A DNA stretch of 64,000 bases, taken from contig CAWEGV010000005.1 of the NCBI GenBank assembly GCA_963808615.1, positions 496,001 to 560,000 of the forward strand. Reading direction: 5' to 3'. The position numbers and the translations under genes are program-made. The DNA is from Palsa-504 sp963808615. Lineage in GTDB: Bacteria > Actinomycetota > Actinomycetes > Streptosporangiales > Streptosporangiaceae. Shown in pieces: positions 1 to 8,565 of the stretch; position 1 is the stretch's first letter, and every line of letters starts with the position of its first letter. The notes beneath the pieces are model-generated. The model was not told the origin of the DNA and ran no database searches. It worked only from the letters and a program-made list of their open reading frames with translations.

Positions 1-1
1 G

Positions 2-1465
2 CTGGCGGGACTGCGTGATCAGAACCGGCTCCGGCCGTGGCTATATGCCGTGGCCCGCAACGAGTGCCACCGGCGGCTGCGCGCCCGCGCGGCCCAGGTC
101 GCGACGCCGCTTGATGCGATGCCGGACGTGACCGATACGTCGGCTGACGTCAGCGGCGAAGCCGAACGCGAGGACCTGCGGATGCTGCTGCGCTCGGCGA
201 TCCGCGGCCTGAACGCGGGCGAGGCGGACCTAGTCGAGCTGCAACTGCGGCAGGGGCTGGACGTGGCCGAGATCGCAGACGTGCTCGGGGTGTCCCGCAA
301 TCACGCGCATGCCCTGCTCTCCCGGGCCCGCGACCAGCTGGAGATCTCCCTCGGCGCGCTGCTCGTGGCCCGGTCGGGACGGCAGGATTGCGCCGCCCTG
401 GACACGATGCTCCAGGACTGGGACGGACAGCTGACCGTCCTGATGCGCAAGCGGATCAACCGCCACATCGAGCGTTGCCCGGTGTGCGAGGAGCGGAAGA
501 AGCGCGAGCTGGCCCCGGCGCTGCTGCTCGGGCTGGCTCCCCTGGCCGCGCTGCCGGTCACGGCGGCGCCCCCCGGGCTGCGGGCTCACGTGCTCAGGCT
601 GGCCAGCAGCAACAGTCCCGAGGCGGCCGCGCACCGGGCCAGCGTGGCGCAGCGCATCGGGCCGTTCGGTCATCAGGGCTTCCCCAAGCCGCTCGACCCG
701 CCCAAGTCGCCGTGGTGGCACACCCGGCAGGGGCAGGTCGCCGCGGGCGTCGCGGCGGCGGCGGTGGTCGCCGCCGCCACCCTGGTCGCCGTGGCCCTGG
801 CCGGCGGAGGCCCGGGACACCCCGATGGGGCGGCGGCCTTGGGCACGGGATCGGCTCCCGGCAGCAGCATCGGAGCGACGTCCAGTGCCGGCCCGGGCGG
901 CCCGGGCGGCCCGGGCGGATCGCGGCACCGGTCGCATCTGGTCGGGTCAGCGAGCTCACCCGGGGCACCCACCCCGGCGGCGGGCGGCTTGCCGTCGCCC
1001 GGGGGCGGCTCAGCCACCAGCTCCCCCGCGGCCACCCACAGCTCCTCGCCCCAGCCGTCCGCTACTAGCCCCAAGCCAAGCTCGCCCGCGCCGTCGAAGA
1101 GCATTACTCCCCCATCGCAGGGAACGCTGTCCGTGACGCCGACCAGGATCGTGCTAAATGTCGGGGCTGGCGCCAGCCTCATCCTGACCGCCTCGAACGG
1201 CCCGGTGAACTGGTCCGTCTCGCCGTCATCGGCACTGGTCGGCGGGCTGACCATCTCGCCGTCGTCAGGGACGCTGGCATCCGGCCAGACCACCACGATC
1301 ACCGTCGCCCCCAGCGGCGTGCTCACCGTGGGCGGGACGCTTACCGTGGATCCCGGCGGGATCACGGTCACCGTGGTGGTCGGCGTCAACGACGGCGGTC
1401 TGCGTGGCTCAGCCCGTTCGGGCCCGGGCAGCCTTCCGGTCCGGGCGGGGCGGCTAACGAACTGA
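2..1465 (+). CDS. ECF-type RNA polymerase sigma factor fused to membrane anchor and Ig-like tail (5' partial)
   Basis: The gene enters from upstream of the window: the frame is open from base 2 and reads a sigma-70 region 2 tail (RPWLYAVARNECHRRLR) before the first possible internal start. Region 4 follows at bases 200-340 (ADVLGVSRNHAHALLSRARDQL, a helix-turn-helix). A Cys pair in HIERCPVCEERKKRE (about bases 463-510) resembles the zinc motif of anti-sigma factors. One membrane helix, rich in Ala and Val, lies at about 730-800. A long Gly/Ser/Pro linker leads to a C-terminal beta domain resembling BACON/Ig-like modules (about 1120-1400). The protein therefore looks like a membrane-tethered sigma factor with an outward-facing tail, a fusion known in actinobacteria. 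Its signal and regulon cannot be told. Its 3' end overlaps the convergent lrp remnant by 12 bp. Confidence 0.75.
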   Translation: MAGLRDQNRLRPWLYAVARNECHRRLRARAAQVATPLDAMPDVTDTSADVSGEAEREDLRMLLRSAIRGLNAGEADLVELQLRQGLDVAEIADVLGVSRNHAHALLSRARDQLEISLGALLVARSGRQDCAALDTMLQDWDGQLTVLMRKRINRHIERCPVCEERKKRELAPALLLGLAPLAALPVTAAPPGLRAHVLRLASSNSPEAAAHRASVAQRIGPFGHQGFPKPLDPPKSPWWHTRQGQVAAGVAAAAVVAAATLVAVALAGGGPGHPDGAAALGTGSAPGSSIGATSSAGPGGPGGPGGSRHRSHLVGSASSPGAPTPAAGGLPSPGGGSATSSPAATHSSSPQPSATSPKPSSPAPSKSITPPSQGTLSVTPTRIVLNVGAGASLILTASNGPVNWSVSPSSALVGGLTISPSSGTLASGQTTTITVAPSGVLTVGGTLTVDPGGITVTVVVGVNDGGLRGSARSGPGSLPVRAGRLTN

Positions 1466-2307
1466 GCCGGTGCGCTTGAGGGTGCGGATGATCGGGGCGG
1501 TCTGCGCCGAGCGCACGCCGGACAGGCCGGCCAGCGGCCCGGTCAGGTACTCGTAGAGGTGCTGCGTATCCCGGAACAGTGCGCTGGCCATGAGGTTGGT
1601 CGGTCCTGTGGTGGCGGCCGCGAACGGGATCTCCTGGTGGGTGGCCAGGGCGCGGCCCGCCTCGTCCAGCCGGGCCGGCTCTCACCGAGAGCCAGAGCGT
1701 GGCCTCGACATTCAGGCCGAGCACCCGGTTATCGAGATCAACTTCGAAGTACAGCAGGCCAGCGCGGCGCAGCTCGTCTATCCGGCGCCGGACCGTGGAC
1801 TCGTGCGAGTGGATGGCGGCGGCGAGCGCGGCATGGCTGGCCCGGCCGTCACCAGCCAGCTCGGCCAGCAGCAGCTCGTCCTCGGGCCCGGGGGGAATGG
1901 CCGGGCGGGTAGCTCCCCCGTGAGCGAGGGGCTCCGGGAGGACGTCTACCCGGGCCATGCCCTCGCGGGGGGGTCTGGGGGGGTCGTCCCCCCGGGCCAT
2001 GCCCTCGCGGGGGGGTCTGGGGGGGTCGTCCCCCCGGGCCAGCACCGCCAGCTGCGCACCGGACAGGGCCCCGGTGACGCCCTGCCAGGTCCCCGGGGTG
2101 AACTCGTGCAGGATCGAGTGCGCGGAGATCTGTACCACCCGGCGGCTGCCGGGCAGCCCGCGCAGGAACAGGGCGTCGCGCTGCTCCGGCGTGCGCGCCT
2201 GCACCACGCAGCTGATCTCGGTGCCGCCCGAGGCCAGGCGAACCCAGCTGGTGTCCGGCCGGCGGGCCAGGGCATCGGCGAGCGAATCGGCGCTGCCCGG
2301 GGTGGTC
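1454..2307 (-). pseudogene. Lrp/AsnC-family regulator, C-terminal part, split by IS1182 and frameshifted
   Basis: This is the downstream part of a two-HTH Lrp/AsnC regulator whose N-terminal part lies at 4236-4457 beyond the IS. It holds the first ligand-binding half (SWVRLASGGTEISCVVQ, IPGSR-like LPGSRRV), a second winged helix (EDELLLAELAGDGRASHAALA) and the start of the last ligand-binding half. Near 1682 one extra base shifts the frame. In the neighbouring frame the normal AsnC end continues (PARLDEAGRALATH, then FAAATTGPTNLMASALF) to a TAG at 1454-1456. The linker carries two exact 42-bp G-rich repeats. Removing the IS and one GGTC copy rejoins the two parts in frame. The gene is broken both by insertion and by frameshift, so no functional product is expected. 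Confidence 0.85.
1951..2034. repeat. Two tandem 42-bp G-rich repeats inside the lrp linker
   Basis: Copies lie at 1951-1992 and 1993-2034, followed by the start of a third. On the plus strand each holds runs of seven Gs, TCT, seven Gs, TCGT and six Cs. In the regulator frame each copy adds 14 residues (ARGDDPPRPPREGM), so the frame is kept. A related G-run/C-run pattern occurs in the pyrK tail at 18271-18366. Confidence 0.85.
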
Positions 2308-4235
2308 GAGGCTGTCGCATAACCGATGGTGCGGATAGCGGGTCCGAGTGGGGCCTTTGCCAAGCTGCTGGCCGGCGCATCAGCCGGATGCAGGCGCTGG
2401 CGGCGCTTGCCTGCCTGTATGCAGCGTTGGCGGGCCTCAAGCGAGGCCTTCGGTTTCGGTGATCGTCGTGGTTTCGGCTGGCAGGGCCGGATGATACTTC
2501 TTGTTTCGCGGGAAGGTCCGTTTCGCCAGGCCTAGCGGGGCCGGGGTCAGGCGGCGTTCTGCGCGGGTGCCTGGACGGTGGCCGGGCCGGATTGGGTGTG
2601 TTGCCGGCTGCGGAAGCATTTCAGCAGGTTGTGGGTGGTGCCCCACAGGTGGAGCTCGGTGTGGGCCATCTCGCCGCGGTAGTTCAGGTTCCGTCCCATG
2701 CGCGCGAACAACTGCCCGAAGACGGGCTCGATGATGGCCTGGCGCTTCTTGTAGGCCTCTTTGGCCTCGGGCGTGTCCATCGTGGCGGCCATGCCGGCCC
2801 AGGCGGCGGGAATGGTCTTGTCTCCGGCCTGGTCGCGGCCGCAGGTGGCGGCCTCGTTGTGCACGGCTACCAGCAGGTCGGCCTCGCAGCCGGCGGTGAA
2901 GTTGGCCTCAGAGGCATATCCGGCGTCGAACAGGGCCTTTCCGATCGGCGTGGTGATGCCGATGGCGTCGAGGTTGGCGCGTCCGGCCTTCAGCAGCGGG
3001 TGCAGCGCGCCGACGTCGATCGGGTTGTCGTGCAGCAGCATTGCCAGGATGATCTGGCGGTCGTTGGCCAGGGCCTGCAGGTTGCGGGCGCACATGTAGC
3101 CGCCGGCCTTGGCCGGCATGATCCGGCAGTGCGGGTCGGTGGTGTTGCCCTTGGGGACGTTGCCCTTGTCCGGGTCGGCCAGCGCGCGTTGCAGCGCCGC
3201 GTCGGCGCGTTCCTGCTCGGCCCGGGCGGCGCAGACCTTCGCCGCCTGGTCCACCGGCTTGGGCGGCCGGCCCGCCCGGCCGCCGCCTCCGCTGGCCTTG
3301 GCCTGCTGTGATTCCTGGTAGCGGACTAGTTTCTGCTGGTGGGCGGCGGTCTCGTCGGCCAGCCGCTTCGCGGCCCGCGCCGCGCGCTGCCGGGCCTGCT
3401 CAAGAGCGGTCACCGCGCTGCGGGTGTCGCCGTGCCGCTGCGCGAGCATCTCCCTGGCCTGCTCGGCCCGGGCCAGCCGGTCCGCCGTGCGCTTGCGCGT
3501 CCCGGCGGTCGCCGGGACGGCGCGGTCCGCGTCGGCCGCGGTCGGCTCGCAGTCGTCCTGGCCGTCGAGCAGGTCCGCTTGCTGCCACCATGCGCTGACC
3601 TCGGCTTCCAGCGCCTTCTGCAGCTCTTCGATGCTCACGTCCAGTTCCTCCAGCGTGCGGCTAGCCGCCTTGGAGGCGCTCGCCTTCACCTTCGTGCCAT
3701 CGCCGGCCACCAGGTCCACGGTCACCAGCCCCTCCCGGGCGCATACCGTCAGTACCTGCACGAACAAGCCGGTGAGCGCGTCCCGGTGCCGACGCACGAA
3801 GCGGGCGACGGTGGCGTGGTCGACGGCCTGGTTCCCGGCGATCACCCGGCAGCCGACGTCGTTGAAGCAGGCCATCTGCACGGCCCGGGATGAGCGGATC
3901 CCCTTGCAGTAGCAATACAGCACCAGCGCTGTCATCATCTTCGGGTGATAGGCAGGGCGGCCCTGCCCGTCGCTGCGGTAGTACGCCAGGAACGCGCCCA
4001 GGTCCAGCTCATCAACGGCATCGATGACCGCCCACGACAGATGGCCGGCCGGAAGCCAGTCCCGCGCATCAGGAGGGAGGAGAAAGTCCTGGTCACAGCC
4101 ATAAGAGAGGAAGTTATAGCCCACAATCCATCATCTCGGGCGAGCGCTTCCCTAGCAGGCAGCCAGATAACGATATCTTATCGAAATATAGCTCCTGCCT
4201 TGACAGATGGAGATCACTAGTTATGCGACAGCCTC
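2308..4235 (-). mobile_element. Complete IS1182-family insertion sequence
   Basis: The element is 1928 bp. Both ends carry the perfect 16-bp inverted repeat GAGGCTGTCGCATAAC (2308-2323, and its complement at 4220-4235). The flanking bases GGTC at 2304-2307 and 4236-4239 form a 4-bp target duplication. The only gene is the transposase at 2547-4124. The insertion splits an Lrp/AsnC regulator, and excision in silico restores its frame exactly, which independently confirms the boundaries. Confidence 0.92.
2547..4124 (-). CDS. IS1182-family DDE transposase
   Basis: The 525-residue product has the IS1182/DUF772 N-terminal domain (PAYHPKMMTALVLYCYCKGIRSS, then DHATVARFVRRHRDAL) at residues 50-120. 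A charged coiled-coil stretch rich in Ala, Glu and Arg follows (about 150-310), then the DDE catalytic fold (LDAIGITTPIGKALFDAGYASE, and a C-terminal RQAIIEPVFGQLFARMGRNLNYRG with the last acidic residue). It ends LLKCFRS, as usual for the family. The length is normal and no stop or frameshift interrupts it, so the element may still be mobile. The other copies expected in such a genome are not in this window. Confidence 0.93.
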   Translation of the reverse strand: MGYNFLSYGCDQDFLLPPDARDWLPAGHLSWAVIDAVDELDLGAFLAYYRSDGQGRPAYHPKMMTALVLYCYCKGIRSSRAVQMACFNDVGCRVIAGNQAVDHATVARFVRRHRDALTGLFVQVLTVCAREGLVTVDLVAGDGTKVKASASKAASRTLEELDVSIEELQKALEAEVSAWWQQADLLDGQDDCEPTAADADRAVPATAGTRKRTADRLARAEQAREMLAQRHGDTRSAVTALEQARQRAARAAKRLADETAAHQQKLVRYQESQQAKASGGGGRAGRPPKPVDQAAKVCAARAEQERADAALQRALADPDKGNVPKGNTTDPHCRIMPAKAGGYMCARNLQALANDRQIILAMLLHDNPIDVGALHPLLKAGRANLDAIGITTPIGKALFDAGYASEANFTAGCEADLLVAVHNEAATCGRDQAGDKTIPAAWAGMAATMDTPEAKEAYKKRQAIIEPVFGQLFARMGRNLNYRGEMAHTELHLWGTTHNLLKCFRSRQHTQSGPATVQAPAQNAA

Positions 4236-4457
4236 GGTCTGCAGCCGGACGAACCATTCAACCCAGCCCAGCCGGGATCCGTCGACCACCCCGAGCACGC
4301 GCAGCCCCGCCGTCTCGCTGAGCCGGCGGTAACGCCGGGCGGCGGTCTGGTCGGAGATCCCTGTCACTTCGGCCAGGGTGCGGAAGGACGCGCGCGGCTT
4401 GATCGTGAGCAGATGAATGATCTGGCGGTCAATGGCGTCCAACAGCACAGCTTCCAC
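4236..4457 (-). pseudogene. Lrp/AsnC-family regulator, N-terminal part, upstream of the IS
   Basis: The GTG at 4457 opens MEAVLLDAIDRQIIHLLTIK, followed by the AsnC winged helix (RTLAEVTGISDQTAARRYRRL) and the beginning of the next domain (VVDGSRLGWVEWFVRLQT). At the 4236-4239 target duplication it runs into the IS and stops after five extra residues. The remainder is at 1454-2307. It is divergent from the efflux-pump remnant, the usual arrangement of a local regulator and its transporter. The 20 bp between them (AGAATTAATCT) may hold the old operator. Confidence 0.85.
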
Positions 4458-4478
4458 AAGAATTAATCTATCTGATGT

Positions 4479-5458
4479 CGAGAATCGGACGTCACGATCG
4501 TGATCGTGGCGCAGCCCGCGATCCAGGGCGGGCTGCACGCCGGGTTCAGCGACGTGCAGTGGGTCCTGGACGCATATGCCCTGACGCTGGCCTCGCTGCT
4601 GCTGACTTCGGGGGTCCTCGCCGACAGGTACGGCAGGAAGCGGCTGTTCCAGATCGGCCTGGTGGTCTTCACGCTCGGCTCGCTGCTGTGCGGCCTGGCC
4701 CGCGATCCGCTGATGCTGATCGTGTCGCGGAGCGGCCAGGGAGTTGGCGGGGCGATGATGTTCGCCACGTCACTGGCGCTGCTGGGCAACAGCTTTCGCG
4801 GCCGCGATCGCGGGGTGGCGTTCGGCGTGTGGGGCGCGGTCACCGGTGTGTCCACCTCGCTCGGCCCCGTGCTCGGTGGCGTGATCACCACTGGCTGGAG
4901 CTGGCGCGGCATCTTCCTGGTCAACGTGCCGATCGGCGTCCTGGCTCTGGCCGTGACGGCCTGGAAGGTGGCCGAATCGAAGTCGGCGCACCCCGCGCCG
5001 CCCGACTGGGCCGGATTCGCGCTGCTGACCGCGGGGCTGGCCAGCCTGGTCTACGGGCTGATCCGGGCGGGCGAGAACAGCTGGTCAGACACGGGCGTCG
5101 TGGCCTGCCTGACGGCCGGGGGCGTGCTGCTGGCCGGGTTCATCGTGGCCGAGAGCCGGGTCGCGCACCCGATGTTCGATCTGTCCCTGCTTCGCACGCC
5201 GACCTTCGCCAGCTGATCGCGAGCATGCCGCCGGACCGCCGAGGACAGGCCGCTGCGGCCATCAAGGCCGCGTTCGCGACCGGCCTGAACGACGTGCTCT
5301 ACGTGACCGGTGCGGTGGCGCTGACCGGCGCGGTGTGCGCGATGCTACTCATCCGCCGCAAGGACTTCGTACAGCGCGCGGAACCGCAGGCGGCGCCGGC
5401 CGGGGACGGGCAGGCCATACGGGACGCTGGTACGCCGGTCCGTTCGGTCCAAGAATAA
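4479..5458 (+). pseudogene. DHA2 (EmrB/QacA) MFS drug exporter, reduced to N- and C-terminal pieces
   Basis: The first piece runs to 5216: VTIVIVAQPAIQGGLHAGFS, motif A as LADRYGRKRLF, then several membrane helices, ending MFDLSLLRTPTFA. The start codon and first membrane helix are missing, because the frame opens just after a stop at about 4473. At about 5210 the reading passes, in another frame, straight to the family's last helix (GLNDVLYVTGAVALTGAVCAMLLIRRKDF). About half of the roughly 14-helix protein is therefore deleted. It cannot form a working pump. Its divergent regulator is also destroyed, so the whole regulator-pump pair is decaying. Confidence 0.85.
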
Positions 5459-5463
5459 GGACA

Positions 5464-6162
5464 TCAGCCGGGACGGCCCTGAGTGGCCCACGCGGCGTGG
5501 GCGGTGGCGCGCTCGGCCTGCGCGCGGAGGGCCTGGACGGCGTGGGCGGGGTTGTCGGCGCCGTAGACGGCCGAGCCGGCCACGAACACGTCCGCGCCCG
5601 CCTCCGCGCACCGCTCGATGGTCTCCTCACTCACCCCGCCGTCGACCTGGAGCCAGATCGCGGCGCCGAGGCCGGTCACGATGGAACGGGCGCGGCGCAG
5701 CTTGGGCAGCACGATATCGAGGAAGTGCTGGCCGCCGAACCCCGGCTCCACCGTCATCAGCAGCAGCATGTCGACCTCGGGCAGCAGGTCCTCGTACGGC
5801 TCCACCGCGGTGCCCGGGTTGACGGCCAGCCCGGCTCGGGCGCCGATGGCGCGGATGGCGCGCAAGGTCCGGACCGGGGCGTGCGCCGCCTCGGCGTGGA
5901 TCGTCACGTTGCGCGCGCCGGCCTCGGCGTACTCCGGCGCCCAGCGGTCCGGCTCGGTGATCATCAGGTGGCAGTCGAGGGGCAGCGTGGTGTGCTTGAG
6001 CAGCGACTCCACCACGGGCAGGCCGAGGGTGAGGTTCGGCACGAAGTGGTTGTCCATGACGTCCACGTGCAGCCAGTCCGCCACGGTAGCGACCGCAGCG
6101 GCCTCGTCGGCGAGCCGGGCAAAGTCCGCAGCCAGTATGCTCGGCGAGATCTGAACAGCCAT
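5464..6162 (-). CDS. rpe: Ribulose-phosphate 3-epimerase
   Basis: The enzyme interconverts D-ribulose 5-phosphate and D-xylulose 5-phosphate in the pentose phosphate pathway. The 232-residue TIM barrel starts MAVQISPSILAADF. It has the metal-binding HVDVMDNHFVPN and DCHLMI (His/Asp ligands), MTVEPGFGGQ, and the phosphate-binding VDGGVSEETI and AGSAVYG. It is the last gene of the minus-strand housekeeping block, separated from rsmB by the opposite-strand DUF2786 gene. Length and motifs are normal. Confidence 0.95.
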   Translation of the reverse strand: MAVQISPSILAADFARLADEAAAVATVADWLHVDVMDNHFVPNLTLGLPVVESLLKHTTLPLDCHLMITEPDRWAPEYAEAGARNVTIHAEAAHAPVRTLRAIRAIGARAGLAVNPGTAVEPYEDLLPEVDMLLLMTVEPGFGGQHFLDIVLPKLRRARSIVTGLGAAIWLQVDGGVSEETIERCAEAGADVFVAGSAVYGADNPAHAVQALRAQAERATAHAAWATQGRPG

Positions 6163-6307
6163 CGTAAGGCCGAGTGTAGAGTGCCTGCGTGCCTATGTGT
6201 GGTCTGGGCTGCCGTACCGCACCAGGTCGGCGAGGAATCCGGGAATGTCGGACCGTGCGGGTACAGTTCGATTCTGAGTTCGACTTGGAACGACCTGGAG
6301 GATGCCC

Positions 6308-7036
6308 ATGCCGTCAGAACCGCCCAGCGCACTGCTGGACCGGGTACGCAAGCTGCTGGCCAAGGCCGAGGCCGAGGGGGTGACCCCGCCGGAAGCAGAA
6401 GCGCTCACCGCGAAGGCCGCCGAGCTGATGGCCCGGTACGGCATCGACCGGGCCCGGCTGGCCGCGTCCCGCCCGGACACCGACCGGCCGGGCAGCCGCG
6501 TCATCGACATCGCCAACCCTTGGGCGCAGGTCAGAGCGCACCTGCTGGCCGGGCTGGCGGGCGCCATGCGCTGCCAGTGCGTGCTGCTGCACACCGGCGG
6601 GCCTGGGACCCGCATCCACGTGTTCGGCTACGCCTCGGACCTGGAGCGGGCCGACATCCTCTACACCTCGCTGCTGCTGCAGATGGCCCGGGGCCTGGCC
6701 GCCGCGGTCGTCCCCGGCGGAGTCCGCAGCCCGCGGGCCTGGCGGCGCAGCTGGCTGCTCGGCTTCGTGACCGCCGTCATCACCCGGGTCCGGGCCGCCG
6801 AGGAGCGAGCCGCCGCCAGCGCCGAAGCGGACCCGCACTCCGGGCCGAGCACCGCGCTGGTCCTGGCCGACCGGGCGGTCGTCATCCGCCGGCAGCTGGA
6901 GCAGGCTTACCCGGTGACCCGGCGCACCCGCATCACCTACAGCGGCCGGGGCTACAGCGCCGGCTACGCCCAGGGGCAGCGGGCCGACATCGGGAACTCA
7001 CGGCTGGGAAGGACCAGGGCACTCAGTCGCGGTTGA
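6308..7036 (+). CDS. DUF2786 domain-containing protein
   Basis: This is a protein of about 242 residues. The N-terminal DUF2786 repeat (LLDRVRKLLAKAEAEGVTPPEAEALTAKAAELMARYGI) is followed by a helical domain with the FGYASDLERADILYTSLLLQM motif usual in these actinobacterial proteins. Function is unknown; related domains occur in phage and restriction-linked proteins, but nothing here points to either. I prefer ATG 6308 to ATG 6302 because GGAG at 6297-6300 lies about 7 bases before 6308 but only 1 base before 6302. The 3' end overlaps convergent rsmB by 14 bp. It is divergent from rpe across about 140 bp. Confidence 0.7.
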   Translation: MPSEPPSALLDRVRKLLAKAEAEGVTPPEAEALTAKAAELMARYGIDRARLAASRPDTDRPGSRVIDIANPWAQVRAHLLAGLAGAMRCQCVLLHTGGPGTRIHVFGYASDLERADILYTSLLLQMARGLAAAVVPGGVRSPRAWRRSWLLGFVTAVITRVRAAEERAAASAEADPHSGPSTALVLADRAVVIRRQLEQAYPVTRRTRITYSGRGYSAGYAQGQRADIGNSRLGRTRALSRG

Positions 7037-8564
7037 GCCGCTTGAGCAGGGCCAGGAAGATCGCGTCGGTGCCGTGCCGGTGCGGCCAGAACTGGGCGAA
7101 CCTGGGATCTGGGCCGCGCAGGCCGGGAACCTCGGCCAGGACGGCGGGAGCGTGGAGGATGGCGACATCATCACGGCCGCCGGCGACGGCCGTGACGACG
7201 TCGCGGGTTTCGGCCAGGTGCGGGGAGCACGTCACGTAGGCCACCACGCCGCCCGGGCGGACCGAATCGATGGCCGCGTGGAGCAGCCCGCGCTGCACCC
7301 CGGTTAGTTCCTGCACGCCGGACGGGGTCTTACGCCAGCGGGCTTCGGGGCGCCGGCGCAGCGATCCGAGGTTGGAGCACGGCACGTCGGCCAGCACGCG
7401 ATCGAAGGTGCCGGGCTGCCATGGGGTGCGCAGCCCGTCGGCCGCGACCACGGCGGCGGTGCGGGCGGGAGCACGCTCGGGGCTGGCTGAGCGGGCCGAG
7501 GCGAGCCCGGCGCGGCGCAGCGCGGCCAGGACGCGGCCGGCCCGGCGCGCGCGGATGTCGGAGGCGAGCAGGCGGGCGTCCCGCTCGGCGGCCAGGCCGG
7601 CCAGCAGCCGCGCCTTACCGCCCGGGCCAGCGCACAGGTCAAGCCAGAGGTGGTCCCGGCCCGGGGCCAGGCTGACCCGGGCCAGGGCGAGCGCGGCTAG
7701 CTGGCTGGCTTCATCCTGGACGGCCAGCTGGCCGTCGGCCACCAGCGGCGCCGGGTTGCCTGCGGCTAGCCGCAGGCCGTAGGGCGACCAGCGGGTCCGC
7801 GTCAGGCCCGGTGGCGCATCGGCGTGCTCGGATGCGGCGGGCTCGGACGGGGCCGGGTCGGATGCGGCGCGGTCGGATGTGACGGCGCTGGATGTGGCAC
7901 GGCCGGATGTGGCGGGGTGGGCGCGGCCGGGGATGGCGGCCAGGACCACATCGGGCCGGACGTTGCCGGCCGCGAGGGCCTCCTCGGTCTCGGCCGCGCT
8001 GGCTTCGCCGAGCGCGTCACGAAACGCGTCGACGATCCAGCGCGGGTAGCTGTAGCGGACGGCGAGGTACCCGGACGGGTCCTGCGCGGGGTCCGGGACG
8101 ATGATGGCGAGCCAGGCGTCCAGGTCACGGGTGGCGACCCTGCGCAGCACGGCGTTGACGAAGCCCGACGGGCGCGGGCCACACACGTCTTTGACCAGAT
8201 CCACCGAGGTGGCCACGGCGGCGTGGCGGCCGACCCTGGTGGCCAGGAGCTGATGGGCGCCGAGCCGCAAGACGTCGCGCACCGGCGGGTCCAGCTGGTC
8301 CCGGTCGCTGCAGGCGGCCAGGATCGCGTCGTAGGTGCCGCAGCCGCGCAGCGTGCCGTAGGTGAGTTCGGTGGCGAAGGCTGCATCGCGGCCGGTCAGG
8401 CCGCGCTCGGCAAGCAGGGCGGGGAGCAGCAGGTTGGCGTAGGCGTCCCGGTCGGCGACTGCCCGCAGCACGTCATAGGCGGCGCGCCGGGCCGGGTCGG
8501 CGTGCGACCGGGCCGCGCGAGAGCGGGTCGCGCGGGAGCGGGCGCGTTCGTCGTGCTTGGCCAT
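7023..8564 (-). CDS. rsmB: 16S rRNA (cytosine(967)-C(5))-methyltransferase RsmB
   Basis: The protein has an N-terminal NusB-like RNA-binding domain (RRAAYDVLRAVADRDAYANLLLP to about residue 150) and a C-terminal Rossmann methyltransferase (SAM loop DLCAGPGGKARLLAG). Catalytic motifs are DVPCSNLGSLRRRPEARW and YVTCSPHLAET, which carry the two working Cys. PCSN replaces the more usual PCSG or PCTG. Between the domains is a low-complexity insert of degenerate SDRA/ATS-type repeats (about 7815-7915). The start at 8564 (MAKHDERARSR) is chosen because it lies one base after the fmt stop; the longer frame would run into fmt. It is co-transcribed with def-fmt. Confidence 0.92.
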   Translation of the reverse strand: MAKHDERARSRATRSRAARSHADPARRAAYDVLRAVADRDAYANLLLPALLAERGLTGRDAAFATELTYGTLRGCGTYDAILAACSDRDQLDPPVRDVLRLGAHQLLATRVGRHAAVATSVDLVKDVCGPRPSGFVNAVLRRVATRDLDAWLAIIVPDPAQDPSGYLAVRYSYPRWIVDAFRDALGEASAAETEEALAAGNVRPDVVLAAIPGRAHPATSGRATSSAVTSDRAASDPAPSEPAASEHADAPPGLTRTRWSPYGLRLAAGNPAPLVADGQLAVQDEASQLAALALARVSLAPGRDHLWLDLCAGPGGKARLLAGLAAERDARLLASDIRARRAGRVLAALRRAGLASARSASPERAPARTAAVVAADGLRTPWQPGTFDRVLADVPCSNLGSLRRRPEARWRKTPSGVQELTGVQRGLLHAAIDSVRPGGVVAYVTCSPHLAETRDVVTAVAGGRDDVAILHAPAVLAEVPGLRGPDPRFAQFWPHRHGTDAIFLALLKRLNRD

Positions 8565-8565
8565 C

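Noticed and set aside
4492..4503. TCACGATCGTGA palindrome, the same 12-mer as at 12297-12308
   Set aside because: Here it encodes the conserved V-T-I-V segment of the MFS remnant, so it is explained by coding; a shared regulator is not supported by two copies.
5335..7239. A 634-codon frame spanning rpe and the DUF2786 gene
   Set aside because: It crosses two well-supported genes and the gap between them and has shadow composition.
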